A stretch of 64,000 nt of DNA from contig CAVWFH010000001.1 in the NCBI GenBank assembly GCA_963754065.1, positions 1 through 64,000 of the forward strand, read 5' to 3'. The stretch comes from JALORV01 sp963754065 (GTDB taxonomy: Bacteria; Pseudomonadota; Gammaproteobacteria; Burkholderiales; Burkholderiaceae_F). Shown here piece after piece: positions 1 through 9,123 of the stretch (position 1 is the stretch's first letter; every line of letters begins with the position of its first letter). The notes below the pieces were generated by a model, which was given only the letters and a program-made list of their open reading frames with translations, had not been told where the DNA came from and did not search any database. Both the position numbers and the translations under genes were made by a program.

Positions 1-97
1 TGCCCTTCCGCTGCGCCGCACGATTTGCCTGACAGCGGACAGGCGTGTGATGCTTTCCGGATGACGCATCGCGGGCCGAGTGCGGCAACCCATCGCC

Positions 98-656
98 ATG
101 CCGACTTTTGCCGAAGTGAGACTGGATACCAAGCGTCTGCGCCTCCGGCCACTTGTGCGTTCCGATGCTGACGCATTGCTTGCCATCCATGCCGACCCGC
201 AAGTCATGCGGTACACGACGATTCAGCCGTGGATCTTCTTTGGAGCAGGCGCATGCCTTGATCGAGCGTGACGTGCAGGACATGCCAGCGGGAAAGCACC
301 TGTGTCTGGGAATCGTCCCAGCTGGCGAAGACCAGGTCGCAGGGACCTGCACGGTCTTTGGCATCTATAGGGCCAGCCAACGCGCAGAGATCGGCTTCGT
401 ACTCGGGCGTTCCGCGTGGGGCAATGGCTATATGAAAGAGGCACTGTCCGCGTTACTGGACTTCGGTTTCGCCAGCATGAATCTCAATCGGGTCGAGGCT
501 GATACCGATCCCAGAAACCTGGCTGCTGCGAAGACGCTCGAGCGGCTCGGGTTTGTGAAGGAGGGGCACCTGCGAGAGCGCTGGATCGTTGACGGAGAGA
601 AGTCCGATGCTGCGCTCTATGGGCTGTTGAGAAGCGAATGGAAGATTTCGCGGTGA
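98..656 (+). pseudogene. GNAT acetyltransferase, RimJ/RimL type (one-base frameshift)
   Basis: Predicted N-acetyltransferase using acetyl-CoA, of the ribosomal-protein-alanine acetyltransferase type. The N-terminus (TKRLRLRPLVRSDADALLAI) and the acetyl-CoA loop (RSAWGNGYMKEAL) are clear, followed by the usual NLAAAKTLERLGF stretch. The frame breaks near 233, where one extra A follows the TGG codon; removing it gives PWSSLEQAHALIERD and a continuous protein of about 185 residues, a normal length. I chose the ATG at 98; a GTG at 80 is also in frame. A C-terminal fragment of a related gene lies at 12606-12725. The family is certain. The substrate is unknown, and whether the break is real or a sequencing error cannot be told here. 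Confidence 0.75.
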
Positions 657-919
657 TCGGGCCTCTCGTCTGTGCCCGGCCAGTTGCAGTCGTGACGTTC
701 CGCTAGCAAAATCGCCCAAAGCGGACTAGATCGCGGCGCAAGGCGAGCGCAGACCCTGCCCTTGGCCAACACCGACTAGGATGACGTTGCCACCATGGCA
801 CTTCGAGGACTCTTCCAAGCTGCGAATCCTTTTGGCACGCGTGCACCAAAGGAGCCGACCCGATCGCACCCGTTATTTGCACGTGCGGCCTGGCCCAAAG
901 GCAGGAGCTCCCTGCAAAC
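657..919. other. Intergenic region without recognised feature
   Basis: No gene-like reading frame, hairpin with a T-tract or clear promoter was recognised between the acetyltransferase and the membrane protein. An AGGAG at 902-906 may serve as ribosome binding site for the next gene, although it is about 13 bases from the ATG. Confidence 0.4.
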
Positions 920-1846
920 ATGAAGGTCTGGGTCGGCAATGTCTTAGTCGCAATCGCCTTCCTCGGACTGCCGGCCACAGCGATTATCGGGAAAGCCGAC
1001 TTTGACTTCCCGTTAAAGGCATTCGCGCTCGTGGTCACCGTGATCGCCACGGGATCCATCGGCATGCTTGGTCGACGGATCGCGATGACAGGCCGAAAGG
1101 AGCGGGCCGCTCGGTCCGCCGCGGCAATTGTCGCGGACCCACGCCCGCCGGTTGTCTACTTCCGGGGGTTCGCTGACGACGCGCTGCTCGAGGACACGAA
1201 CGTTGTCGAAGGCTTCATTCAGCTGACGACAGAGGAAGAGCAGTACGCGATGGTGCTGAGCCCTATCGGCCCCTTTGTCGCCATCGGTGATCCACGCGAG
1301 CGCCTGCCTGACCTGGGCGCGGCGCGCATCTACGTCGGCGACGGCAATTGGCGTGAAGTGGTGGCAGCGTTACTCGACCGGGCACGCCTCGTCGTGCTGC
1401 GCCTGTCATCCAGCGAGGGGCTCTTGTGGGAGCTGAGAACCGTGATTGCGCGCAACGACCCGGGCAAGTTGCTGCTCTTGATTCCAGGACCGCCGGACCA
1501 TTATCCAGCCATGCGGGAGTTCGCGAACAAAAGTCTTCCCAAGCCGCTTCCGGCATCGCTGCCACGGGGTGGGAACTTCAAGAAGATGTCGACTATCGCG
1601 AGCATCGCCCGCTTCGGCCTCGACTGGACGCCGGAGCTCCTACCCATTCGAGTCAACTACATGCGCGGGAGTCTGCGCGCGCCGCTTGCCCCGCACCTGC
1701 AGCTCACCCTGCGGCCGGTATTCGAGCATTTGGGTGCGCCGTGGAAGAAGCCGAGCCTAAGCATCTTCGCCCTCATCATTGTGATGATCTTCATAGCAGT
1801 ACTGGCGATATTCGCTGGGCTGCTTATCCGAGATTTCGGGCTGTGA
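920..1846 (+). CDS. Membrane protein with TIR-like cytoplasmic domain, unknown function
   Basis: A 308-residue protein with two hydrophobic segments near the N-terminus (about residues 5-22 and 32-51) and one at the C-terminus (about 282-304). The central part (about 72-195) reads PPVVYFRGFADD, then VAIGDPRERLPDLGAARIYV, then ARLVVLRLSSSEGLLWEL. From memory this combination occurs in a widespread bacterial family of unknown function. The alternating strands and the conserved Phe-Arg-x-Phe-x-Asp-Asp start resemble TIR/SEFIR-like folds, which is an inference. No partner gene is adjacent: upstream is a broken acetyltransferase and downstream a convergent hupE-like gene. It could be a signalling or defence sensor, but nothing here proves it. 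Confidence 0.6.
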   Translation: MKVWVGNVLVAIAFLGLPATAIIGKADFDFPLKAFALVVTVIATGSIGMLGRRIAMTGRKERAARSAAAIVADPRPPVVYFRGFADDALLEDTNVVEGFIQLTTEEEQYAMVLSPIGPFVAIGDPRERLPDLGAARIYVGDGNWREVVAALLDRARLVVLRLSSSEGLLWELRTVIARNDPGKLLLLIPGPPDHYPAMREFANKSLPKPLPASLPRGGNFKKMSTIASIARFGLDWTPELLPIRVNYMRGSLRAPLAPHLQLTLRPVFEHLGAPWKKPSLSIFALIIVMIFIAVLAIFAGLLIRDFGL

Positions 1847-2025
1847 CCCGGTTGGGTTCTAGAGAAGACGCGTTCGGCCAATTGCGGACGACCCCCGAGC
1901 TCTCAGAGTCTATTGAAACCGGCTGCTTCCCCATGAGTTCGCCATTGGGACGCCGAGAAGCGTGGCGGTCACAACGATCAGTTGCACATGGCCTTGATGG
2001 TGGTGTCCATTCGTGTTCGATCAGT

Positions 2026-3031
2026 CTAGAAAGCGGCGATGCGCTGGACGAGCCAGAACGCAGCAATAGCGCCTATGGCATACGGAGGAATGCGCCATGC
2101 CCATGACGGATAGCGACATCGCGATGCGGCGCGAGATCTTGCCGCGCGACAGCAATGAAAGCAAAGACGGACGCGATGAAGAGCAGTTGTCCGATCTCGA
2201 CGCCGACGTTGAAGAAGAGCAGCGCGACGGGAATCGCCGTTGCGGCAGGCCGACTTCGCTCAGCGCGCCGGCGAAGCCGAAGCCGTGCAGCAGGCCGAAG
2301 GTGAACGCGACGACCCACGGAAATCGCTCCGTCAGGCCGGCCTCGCCCTGCCGGCTGTGAACGATTTCCGCCGCCACGAACACGATGCTCAACGCGATGG
2401 CCGCTTCGACGGGCGGCGCCTGGCACATGCACGAAGCCGAGCGTCGCCGCCGCGAGCGTGAGGCTGTGCGCGATGGTGAACGCCGTGACGGTCTCAGATG
2501 AGCCGGCGCGTGCCTTTCACCAGAATCAACAGCGCGAGCACGAACAGCAAGATGGTCAATGCCACCGAGGATGTGCTCGACGCCGAGCACGAGGTAGGTG
2601 CGGGCGACCTCCAGCGCGCCCGGCGCGGCTTCGACGACGAACGACGGAGCGGACGGCGTGAGCCGCGTGACTTGCGTGGTGCCGTCGAGACGTTCCAGGC
2701 GCACGAGCACGTCGGTCATCGTCGCGCTGAGGCCGGCGATGTGAATCGTGCCGCCGGTCAGCCCGCCCGCGCACTGCACGGTCCAGCGCTCGGTGAAGGC
2801 GTTGTTGACCATCGACGCCGCGCGGCTCGGTGACGTTCGTGCAGCCCGCCGGAAGCTCCACGTAGAGCCCGAGGCGCAGGTTCTCTCCGCGGCCCGGCAC
2901 CTTCCACAGCACGTCGTACGTCTCCGGCGCCGGTCTGGCGCAGTTCGAGATAGGCGGGACGCACCTCGTGCGCGAACGCGCCGCAGAGCGAACGCCGCGA
3001 GCGAAAGCAGGAAGATGAGCGCGCGTTTCAT
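2026..3031 (-). pseudogene. HupE/UreJ-family membrane protein (multiple frameshifts)
   Basis: Member of the HupE/UreJ family, membrane proteins linked to nickel or cobalt uptake or to hydrogenase/urease loci. The protein must be pieced together from all three frames: an N-terminal signal (MKRALIFLLSLAAFA), a periplasmic part ending in VARTYLVLGVEHILGGIDHL, and a membrane part with VEAAIALSIVFVAAEI, FTFGLLHGFGFAGALSEVGLP and PVALLFFNVGVEIGQLLF. The last frame ends in YAIGAIAAFWLVQRIAAF and a TAG at 2026-2028. The His-rich GVEHILGGIDH and HGFGFAG motifs are the family hallmark. At least five shifts are needed, several of them consistent with single inserted bases. The start overlaps the presumed stop of the upstream ppiC-like gene (ATGA). 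Confidence 0.7.
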
Positions 3032-3907
3032 TGCGTCCTTCGCCAACCTCGTCTGGCTCCGTCGCCAGTCTTGGCTGCTCGATGGTCACCGTGTAGCGCT
3101 TCAGCAGTTCCTGGTAGAACTTCTCGTTCGCTTCCAGCCGCCGGGCGTTGTCCCACTCGCGGCGCACGGCGTCGCGCACTTCCGCCAGCGCGGGCACGGC
3201 GTCCTTCGCGTGCGTTCGCTGATCAACACCAGATGCACGCCGTAGCCGGACTCGACCGGCCCCTGCCATTGGCCGGGCGGAAGCTCGCCCAGCTTCGCCG
3301 CGAACTCCTCGCCGAACTGTTTCGCGATCTCGCTGGCCGGCACGGCCGTGAAGTCATGCTCCAGCAGGAACGAATCGCCCAGCGCCGAGACGTCCACCTT
3401 GTCGCCGGCCTGCTTCAACTGCGCGAGCAGTTGCGCGGCGTCGCGCGCAAGGTTGTCGCCGTGCTTCTCCGGATTGAGATACACCTGGCTGGAACGTGAA
3501 CCGCTGCTCGACGCGAAACGTGTCGGGGTGCGCCTGCAGATAGGCGTTCAGGTCGGCGTCGGTCGGCTCGGCCTGGGCGGCGATGTCGTCGGAGACGAAC
3601 TCCATCTTCTGCCGCAGCCGGCGGCGGATGACGGTGTCGTCCTTGTCCAGGCCCGAGCGCCATCGCCTCGCGGTAGTAGACTTCCTCGCGCACGCGGTCG
3701 CGGATCAGGCCCGCCAGTTCCGCGTCGGTGGGCGGCCGCTGCCAGGTCTTCGCGAAGCCGACGGCAAGATGCTCGATCTGTCCCTGCGTGATGACGATCT
3801 TTCCCGGGCGCCTCGCTGCGGCGTTTGGACAACAGGCCGTAGGCCACGAAAATCGCCGCCCCCAGCAGGAGGAAATGCAGCAGCGGTTCGCGAAGGAATT
3901 TCTTCAT
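3028..3907 (-). pseudogene. Membrane-anchored PpiC-type peptidyl-prolyl isomerase (multiple frameshifts)
   Basis: Predicted periplasmic parvulin-type prolyl isomerase. It starts with one membrane anchor (KKFLREPLLHFLLLGAAIFVAYGLL), continues with a SurA-N-like helical part (DRVREEVYYREAMAL, MEFVSDDIAAQAEPTDADL) and has the rotamase core (FGEEFAAKLGELPPGQWQGPVESGYGVHLVLI), ending near KFYQELLKRYTVTIEQP. Four or five frame changes between 3800 and 3100 interrupt it; most are +1. Such isomerases often sit beside HupE-like and DUF3604 genes, the arrangement seen here. The exact C-terminus is uncertain because the last frame runs into the next gene; the TGA overlapping the hupE-like ATG is my best guess. 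Confidence 0.7.
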
Positions 3908-3911
3908 CGTC

Positions 3912-5825
3912 TCAGCGATTCTTCCCGGCGAATACCAGATCGGCGAGGTGTAGGCGCGCTCCTGCGTCGTCATCGGAACTTCCGGCGGCATCTTGATGCC
4001 GAAGCGCAGCGCCTCGTACGCGGTCCAGCGCGGCGTCGGAATCTCGATGACGCGGGCGTAGTAGAACGCGGGCTGCGTCGCGTCGAACTCCGGGTCCGTC
4101 CAGGTGGCGCTGAGCTCCGGCGCGCCGATGGTGTTCTTCCAGGTCGCCTTCGCCACGTCGACCGTGTTGCCGACCGGCGGGAGCTTGCCGTCCGCGCCGG
4201 GCTTGCGGTCGCCGCTCCAGACGACGTCGTAGACCTTCTCGTGGGTCTTGCCGTCCTTGTCGAGCCAGCCCTTGACGATCTGGATGCGATCGAGGTTGCC
4301 GCTGTAGGAATCCTTCATCGCGGCGACGAGGAAGGTCGGCGACTTGCCGCCCGGGGCCTTGCGCAGGTCGCCGCCCATCGGAACGCCCTTGGCGTAGCCG
4401 ACGCCGGCCGGGAGGCGCGACTGCGCGTCGTCCGCGGTGAAATCCCATCCGCCGAAGAAGCGCACCATCATGCGCGGGCCGGTCGTCGCGTACGTTTCCT
4501 TGCGCTTCATGGCGTCGAAGATCGCTTCGCGCGTGTTCTCCGTCGCCCAGACGCCGGCGTAGCCGGCGGCGGCCTGCTGCCAGCCCTTGATGGTGAACTT
4601 CGGATCGGGCGCCTCGATGACGACGTGCTCCCAGCGGTGCGGCCCGGGCTCGACGCCGGAGTGCTTGCCGAAGAAGTTGTCCTCCTCGACCGCGGTCATG
4701 ACGGTGTGCGCGTCGGTGCTGCCGACCATGCCGAACTTGAACGGATTCACGCCGAGCTTGCGCTCCAGCAGCAGGCCGTTCTTGAGCGCTTCGCGCGCGT
4801 ATTCGTACTGCAGCATCTCGGGCTTCTTCGCCTCGGTGCCGTTGAGGTTGGACTTGTCCCACTTCTCGTAGTCGGCGAACTCGTCGTTCGGCGAGAGGAA
4901 CGGATGCGCCTCGCCGTCGCCCTTGATCTGGGTGGCTTCGATGAGCGGCTCGAAGCGTGCCCGCATCGCCGCCCACTCCTTGGTGAGCGGCTTGCCGTCG
5001 AAGGTCTCCACCGCGAACATCCGGCCGTTGCTCAGGTTGCCGTTGTGCGGGATGGCCAGCACCTCGCGTCCCGGTCTGCTTCTCGAATTCGGCCAGATAC
5101 TTCCAGAGGTCTTCCGGATTCTGGCTGTCGAACTGGGAGAAGGGCACGGTGCGGTTCGCGACGCTGGCATTGCCGCGGAAGAGCACGTTGCGGTGCAGGT
5201 TGTTGCCGCCCATCGTGGTGTATTCGAAGCCGATGATCGCGGTGAAGCGGCCGGGCTCGTTGTATTTGTCGGCCAGCGCGGTGTAGGCCTGCCAGGCGTT
5301 GCGCACGGCCTTGTCGCTCTTGATCGGCGCCACTTTGCCGGACAGCGAGGCCACGATCTCCATGGCGGTGGCGAAGATCCTGTCGTTGTCGCCGCTCTTC
5401 AGCGCGTCGTACCACTTCCTTCCGATCTCCGTGGCGAGGATCTCGGGATCGCCGCTGAGCAATTGCGGCATCAGGCCGTACATCTCGGCGTGGTCGGCGA
5501 TCACCAGGAAGTCGAGCGGCCGCGACAGCTTGGCGCGCAGTCCGTCGGTGGTGGTGATTTCCTCGCCGCGCGCGAAACGGTAGGCATCCTCCTGCCCGAC
5601 GCGGCACATCGTGCCGGCATCGACCGAGATCGCGGTGTGCAGGTGGGTGTCGCCGAAGAAGACGCGCGTCGGATAGTTGCGCCCGGCATAGGGCGAGAAC
5701 TGCGGCTTGGTTATCCGCGCAACATCTTCCTTAGTGGCTCCCTCATGGTTGTCAGCCGCCGCCCAGGCGCCGGCCGCCATCGCGCAACCGGCGAGCAGGA
5801 AAATCGTCTGCAGAGTTCGTTTCAT
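3912..5825 (-). pseudogene. DUF3604 exported protein (frameshifted)
   Basis: DUF3604 family protein of about 637 residues, related to the PHP metal-dependent hydrolases by its His-rich motifs. An N-terminal signal peptide (MKRTLQTIFLLAGCAMAAGAWA) is followed by VFFGDTHLHTAIS, FLVIADHAEMYGL and AIPHNGNLSNG, and later GSTDAHT; these supply the likely metal ligands. One extra base near 5069 breaks the reading between EKQTG and REVLAIPHNG. A second shift close to the 3' end is needed to reach the stop at 3912. The product is periplasmic by prediction, with unknown substrate. DUF3604 genes are often found near arylsulfatases, which fits the sulfatase scrap at 5915 and the cluster at 21948. Confidence 0.8.
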
Positions 5826-5914
5826 GGTTTGAATCCTAGTGTCCAATTCCATCCGCCAAGCCCTCAGTAAGCCGCTATCGCAGCGGCGGCGATTCCTTGT
5901 TGTTGCTTGCGCTG

Positions 5915-5956
5915 CTCATCAAGCAGAACGGCTACAACACGTCGTGGTACGGCAAG
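5915..5956 (+). pseudogene. Arylsulfatase fragment
   Basis: Translating the plus strand gives LIKQNGYNTSWYGK. This matches a conserved block of type I arylsulfatases; the intact sulfatase in this window reads ILLDNGYSTSWFGK at the same place. Only about 14 residues are recognisable and there are no flanking sulfatase sequences, so it is probably the relic of a deleted gene. The match is short and could be coincidence, though it is unusually good. Confidence 0.45.
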
Positions 5957-6245
5957 CTACAACCATACCCCACCACCATAAAGTAGCCGACTGGCCAATT
6001 TATAGGAAGAAACGCAACAGCCAAGAGGCAGCAGGTTCGAGCAGGCTAACGTTCGGAGTTTCACTCGCCGGCGAGCCCAGTCGCTGCCCGCGAAAGTAAT
6101 CATTGGCTAAGCTGGCTGCGTCTTGCGCTTTTCGACGTGGCCTCGCCGTGGCACGGGCCTGCAAATGGCGGATGCTCTTGCTCCGCCTCGCACGTTCGCC
6201 ATCTGGCGCTTACGGCGGCTGTGGGTCGCGTCCGGCCGACCAGGC

Positions 6246-6284
6246 CGATGTCGGCTTTCAGGCGTGAAAGCGATGTCGGCTTTC
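6246..6284. repeat. 14-base direct repeat
   Basis: CGATGTCGGCTTTC occurs at 6246-6259 and again at 6271-6284, a period of 25 bases. It lies in non-coding DNA between the DUF3604 and AAC(3)-like genes. The sequence recalls degenerate intergenic repeats of beta- and gammaproteobacteria, but I cannot assign a family. Confidence 0.5.
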
Positions 6285-6434
6285 GAGGCAACGCGAATGG
6301 CCGCAAAGGGTCGCGATCTGCCTTGGTCGCCTTCCTAGAGCAGTCGTCACCCTGTCCGCGGCTTTCAAGAATTTTCTGCGAGCCGGATCGACTGTTCCAA
6401 GCAGTGCCGCTCTTGTGGGTCACAGACCCGTTCA

Positions 6435-6890
6435 TCACGCGATGCGGATATCGAAGTGCAGAACGTCCTCGCGCGCGCCCAGCTTCGTGTAGAGCGCGAT
6501 GGCAGGCTCGTCGCCGAGATCGGCCTGAACGAAGATGACATTGGCACTGCGATCGGCGGCGATCCGCTTCAGGTGTTCGATCAGCGCTGTCGCGATCCCT
6601 TCGCGCCGATGCGGTGAGGCGACGGCCAGGTCATAGATGTAGATCTCGCTGCGTTCCTGCTCGAACTTGCGCAATTCGTAGGCGGCTAGGCCTCCCACGA
6701 CCTCGTCTCCTTTCAGGGCAGCCAGCGCGATGAAGTAGTCGCCGCCGAGCAGTCGCGCGAGATAGGGCGCACTCGGGCGGGCCTGGCCGTAGGTTTCGAC
6801 GTCGCCGAATGCCTCGCCGAAGGTCGTGAGCATCGCCTGCATCAAAACGATGTCGCCTGGCGTCAGCTGATGGATGCTGAAGGGCGTCAT
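6435..6890 (-). CDS. AAC(3)-I-like aminoglycoside N-acetyltransferase
   Basis: A 151-residue GNAT protein closely resembling the AAC(3)-I family, which acetylates the 3-amino group of gentamicin-type aminoglycosides. Family landmarks are AFGDVETYGQ, YFIALAALKGDEVVGGLAAYELRKFEQ (in two overlapping parts), RSEIYIYDLAV, HRREGIATALI, and the end FVQADLGDEPAIALYTKLG followed by HFDI. These match remembered AAC(3)-Ia sequence through most of the length. The gene is intact and sits 14 bases downstream of the DUF2277 gene on the same strand. No integron or transposon parts lie next to it, so it looks like a resident chromosomal homologue. Actual resistance is untested. Confidence 0.85.
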   Translation of the reverse strand: MTPFSIHQLTPGDIVLMQAMLTTFGEAFGDVETYGQARPSAPYLARLLGGDYFIALAALKGDEVVGGLAAYELRKFEQERSEIYIYDLAVASPHRREGIATALIEHLKRIAADRSANVIFVQADLGDEPAIALYTKLGAREDVLHFDIRIA

Positions 6891-6904
6891 GGGACCTCGA
6901 AGCC

Positions 6905-7180
6905 TCAGCCGTTCCCGCCGAAGCGAAACGTCGACCGCACGTGCGCCTTTGCGGCTTCCACGTCGCGGCTGCGCGGCTCGGCGTTGGTGACCAGCGACTG
7001 CATCAACCTGCCCGCGGCGGCCGCAACTTCCTCCACCGCGCGGTCAAACGCAGCTTCGTTCGCTCTGGACGGCGCGGTGAAACCGCTCAACTTGCGGACG
7101 AACTGCAGTGACGCGTCGCGAATCTCGGCTTCGGTGGCAGGTGGTTCGAAGTTGAACAAGGTCCGGATGTTGCGGCACAT
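6905..7180 (-). CDS. DUF2277 domain-containing protein
   Basis: A 91-residue protein that begins MCRNIRTLFNFEPPATEAEI, the signature of DUF2277, and continues with a helical body (ASLQFVRKLSGF, ANEAAFDRAVEEVA). Its length is normal for the family. The conserved Cys at position 2 and the small all-helical fold are known features; the function is not. It lies just upstream of the AAC(3)-like gene on the same strand with 14 bases between, so the two may be co-transcribed. Confidence 0.85.
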   Translation of the reverse strand: MCRNIRTLFNFEPPATEAEIRDASLQFVRKLSGFTAPSRANEAAFDRAVEEVAAAAGRLMQSLVTNAEPRSRDVEAAKAHVRSTFRFGGNG

Positions 7181-7353
7181 GACGGCTCTCTCCAGAAAAC
7201 TCTTCGCGGCCCATGGTACGGACTTCGGGGCGATCAGCGATCACGCGAAACGGCGTGGAGGCTGAGGGTGTCGCGATCGCGATCGTCGCAACCGCGTTCG
7301 GCCGCGCAATCGGAGTCGGATTGGCTAATGTAGGCACGTTTCCCTCTCCCCAC

Positions 7354-7719
7354 TCATGCCGCGGCACCGAAGTCCGGTCCATCGATCGGGCGCACTTCGC
7401 ACTCGATGTCCCATTCGTTGCCGTGGGTTTTCAGGAAGCGCCGGGTCAGCTCGACTGCGTCCTTCAGCGAAGCGGCCTCGAGGATTGCAAAGCCGCCGAT
7501 CACCTCCTTGGACTCGGTGAACGGTCCGTCGACCGTCGACAGCTTGCCGGCGCGCAGGCGCACCCGCGCGCCCTCGGCCGTCGGCCGAAGTCCGGCGGTG
7601 TGGATCAGCGCGCCCTCGCGGGTCATCTCCTCGATGAGCTTGCCCATGTCGTTCATGAGCTGCTCGCTCGGTACCTGATGGCGGCTTTCGTCGATGCGGA
7701 TCATTGATAGGAATCGCAT
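7354..7719 (-). CDS. YCII-related (DGPF) domain protein
   Basis: A 121-residue protein with the YCII/DGPF fold. It has MRFLSMIRIDES at the start, a GLRPTAEGARVR stretch, and the diagnostic DGPFTESKEVIGGFAI motif with its Asp-Gly-Pro-Phe. YCII proteins are small and ferredoxin-like, often of unknown substrate, and commonly lie near ECF sigma factors or SRPBCC proteins. Here an SRPBCC gene lies about 4 kb away and no sigma factor is present. It is divergent from the HTH gene at 7903. Confidence 0.85.
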   Translation of the reverse strand: MRFLSMIRIDESRHQVPSEQLMNDMGKLIEEMTREGALIHTAGLRPTAEGARVRLRAGKLSTVDGPFTESKEVIGGFAILEAASLKDAVELTRRFLKTHGNEWDIECEVRPIDGPDFGAAA

Positions 7720-7902
7720 GGTTCATCTCCCAGATCTGAGGTCTCGAATGCGGACGTCGGCCGATGTGCTGACGTCCCCCGGTACACGTCGAACGAGAGG
7801 TCGACGGATCGACAACTGCGTTTGGGCGCTTGGACATCGCATCCAACCAGCAGATCCCGGGCGCGAGGGGCCCGACAACGCGCAGCAAGGTAGCCTGTCG
7901 GC

Positions 7903-9123
7903 ATGGACTCCCTGATCGCCGCGGCCGCGCGCGCTCTCGTTGCTGGCGACGCGCTCGGCGCCCTCAAGCGTGTCGCCCTGCGCAACGATCCGCCCGCGCT
8001 CGCGCTGCGCGGCATTGCGATGGCACAGCTCGGCGAACACTTGCGCGCTCGCGAACTGCTGCGGCGCGCCGCGCGCGGTTTCGGCGCCCACGAAGAGTTG
8101 GCACGCGCCCGCTGTATCGTCGCCGAGGCCGAGGTGGCACTCGCGATGCGTGACCTGAGCGGCTCGCCACGAATGCTGGCGACGGCGGCGGCCACGCTCG
8201 AGAAAAACTCCGATCGCGCCAACGCGCTGCACGCACGCCTGATCGCAGTGCGCCGCCTGCTCCTGCTCGGCCGTGTCGACGAGGCCGCATCGTCCCTGGC
8301 CGGACTCGATGCGAATGGCGCGCCAGCGACGCTGCGGGCGGTGGCCGAGCTGGCTACAGCCGAACTGGCACTGCACTCGCTGCGCACGGCGCCGGCGCGG
8401 GATGCACTTGCCCGTGCTCGCGAAGCGGCCGAACGCGCACGCGTGCCTGCGCTCGTCGCCGAGATTGCCGTCGCGCGTGCCGCGCTCGATCGCCCGGCTG
8501 CGCGGCTTATCGACTCCGGCCACGAGCAGCTGCTGCGTCTCGACGAAGTAGAAGCGCTCTTCGTCTCGGGCGCGCTTGTCGTCGACGCCTGCCGTCGCGG
8601 CCTGCGCGCAGGTGCCGCTTGGTTGCCGCTGGCGCGACGGCCGGTGCTGTTCGCGCTGGCGCGAGCGCTCGCCGAGGCGTGGCCCGGCGATGTGGATCGG
8701 AACGAGCTGATCACGCGCGCGTTTCGCACCCGCCGCCCGAACGAAACACATCGGGCGCGTCTGCGCGTCGAGATGGGTCGCCTGCGTGCACTCGCCGCGC
8801 CGCTGGCGCGCATCGAGGCCACCGGGCGCGGCTTCGCGCTCGTGCCTCTGGCGGAGCAGGCAGTCGTCGTCCTGATGCCGCCCATCGATGGCGACCAGGC
8901 GTCGCTGCTGGCGCTGCTCGCCGACGGCGCAGCGTGGTCGACCTCGGCCCTGGCGCTGGCTCTCGGCGCCAGCCAGCGCACGGTGCAGCGAGCGCTCGTC
9001 GAACTGGAGGTCGACGCACGCGTGCGCTCCATCGGGCGCGCACGCTCGAAGCGTTGGCTCGCGCCCCCGGTGGCGGGATTCACGACGAACTTGCTGCTGC
9101 CGGTTACGCTGCCGCTTGGGTAG
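7903..9123 (+). CDS. Helix-turn-helix protein with helical-repeat N-terminus
   Basis: A 406-residue cytoplasmic protein. Residues about 1-230 are alanine- and leucine-rich helical pairs resembling TPR repeats. A middle segment (about 245-300) resembles a winged-helix DNA-binding module, and the end carries a helix-turn-helix (SALALALGASQRTVQRALVELE). The chain ends in VAGFTTNLLLPVTLPLG. From memory, homologues in other Burkholderiales sit directly before a Vgb-like propeller gene and an SRPBCC gene. Here those two lie 2 kb further on, separated by an NmrA/LysR pair. Its last 20 bases overlap the convergent NmrA-type gene. A regulatory role is inferred from the HTH only. Confidence 0.7.
   Translation: MDSLIAAAARALVAGDALGALKRVALRNDPPALALRGIAMAQLGEHLRARELLRRAARGFGAHEELARARCIVAEAEVALAMRDLSGSPRMLATAAATLEKNSDRANALHARLIAVRRLLLLGRVDEAASSLAGLDANGAPATLRAVAELATAELALHSLRTAPARDALARAREAAERARVPALVAEIAVARAALDRPAARLIDSGHEQLLRLDEVEALFVSGALVVDACRRGLRAGAAWLPLARRPVLFALARALAEAWPGDVDRNELITRAFRTRRPNETHRARLRVEMGRLRALAAPLARIEATGRGFALVPLAEQAVVVLMPPIDGDQASLLALLADGAAWSTSALALALGASQRTVQRALVELEVDARVRSIGRARSKRWLAPPVAGFTTNLLLPVTLPLG

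Larger units (their letters stand above)
5826..6434. other. Intergenic region with gene scrap and short repeat
   Basis: About 600 bases without an intact gene. Two things are recognisable: a short arylsulfatase-like peptide on the plus strand (5915-5956) and a 14-base direct repeat (6246-6284). The rest has no readable gene. Confidence 0.5.
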
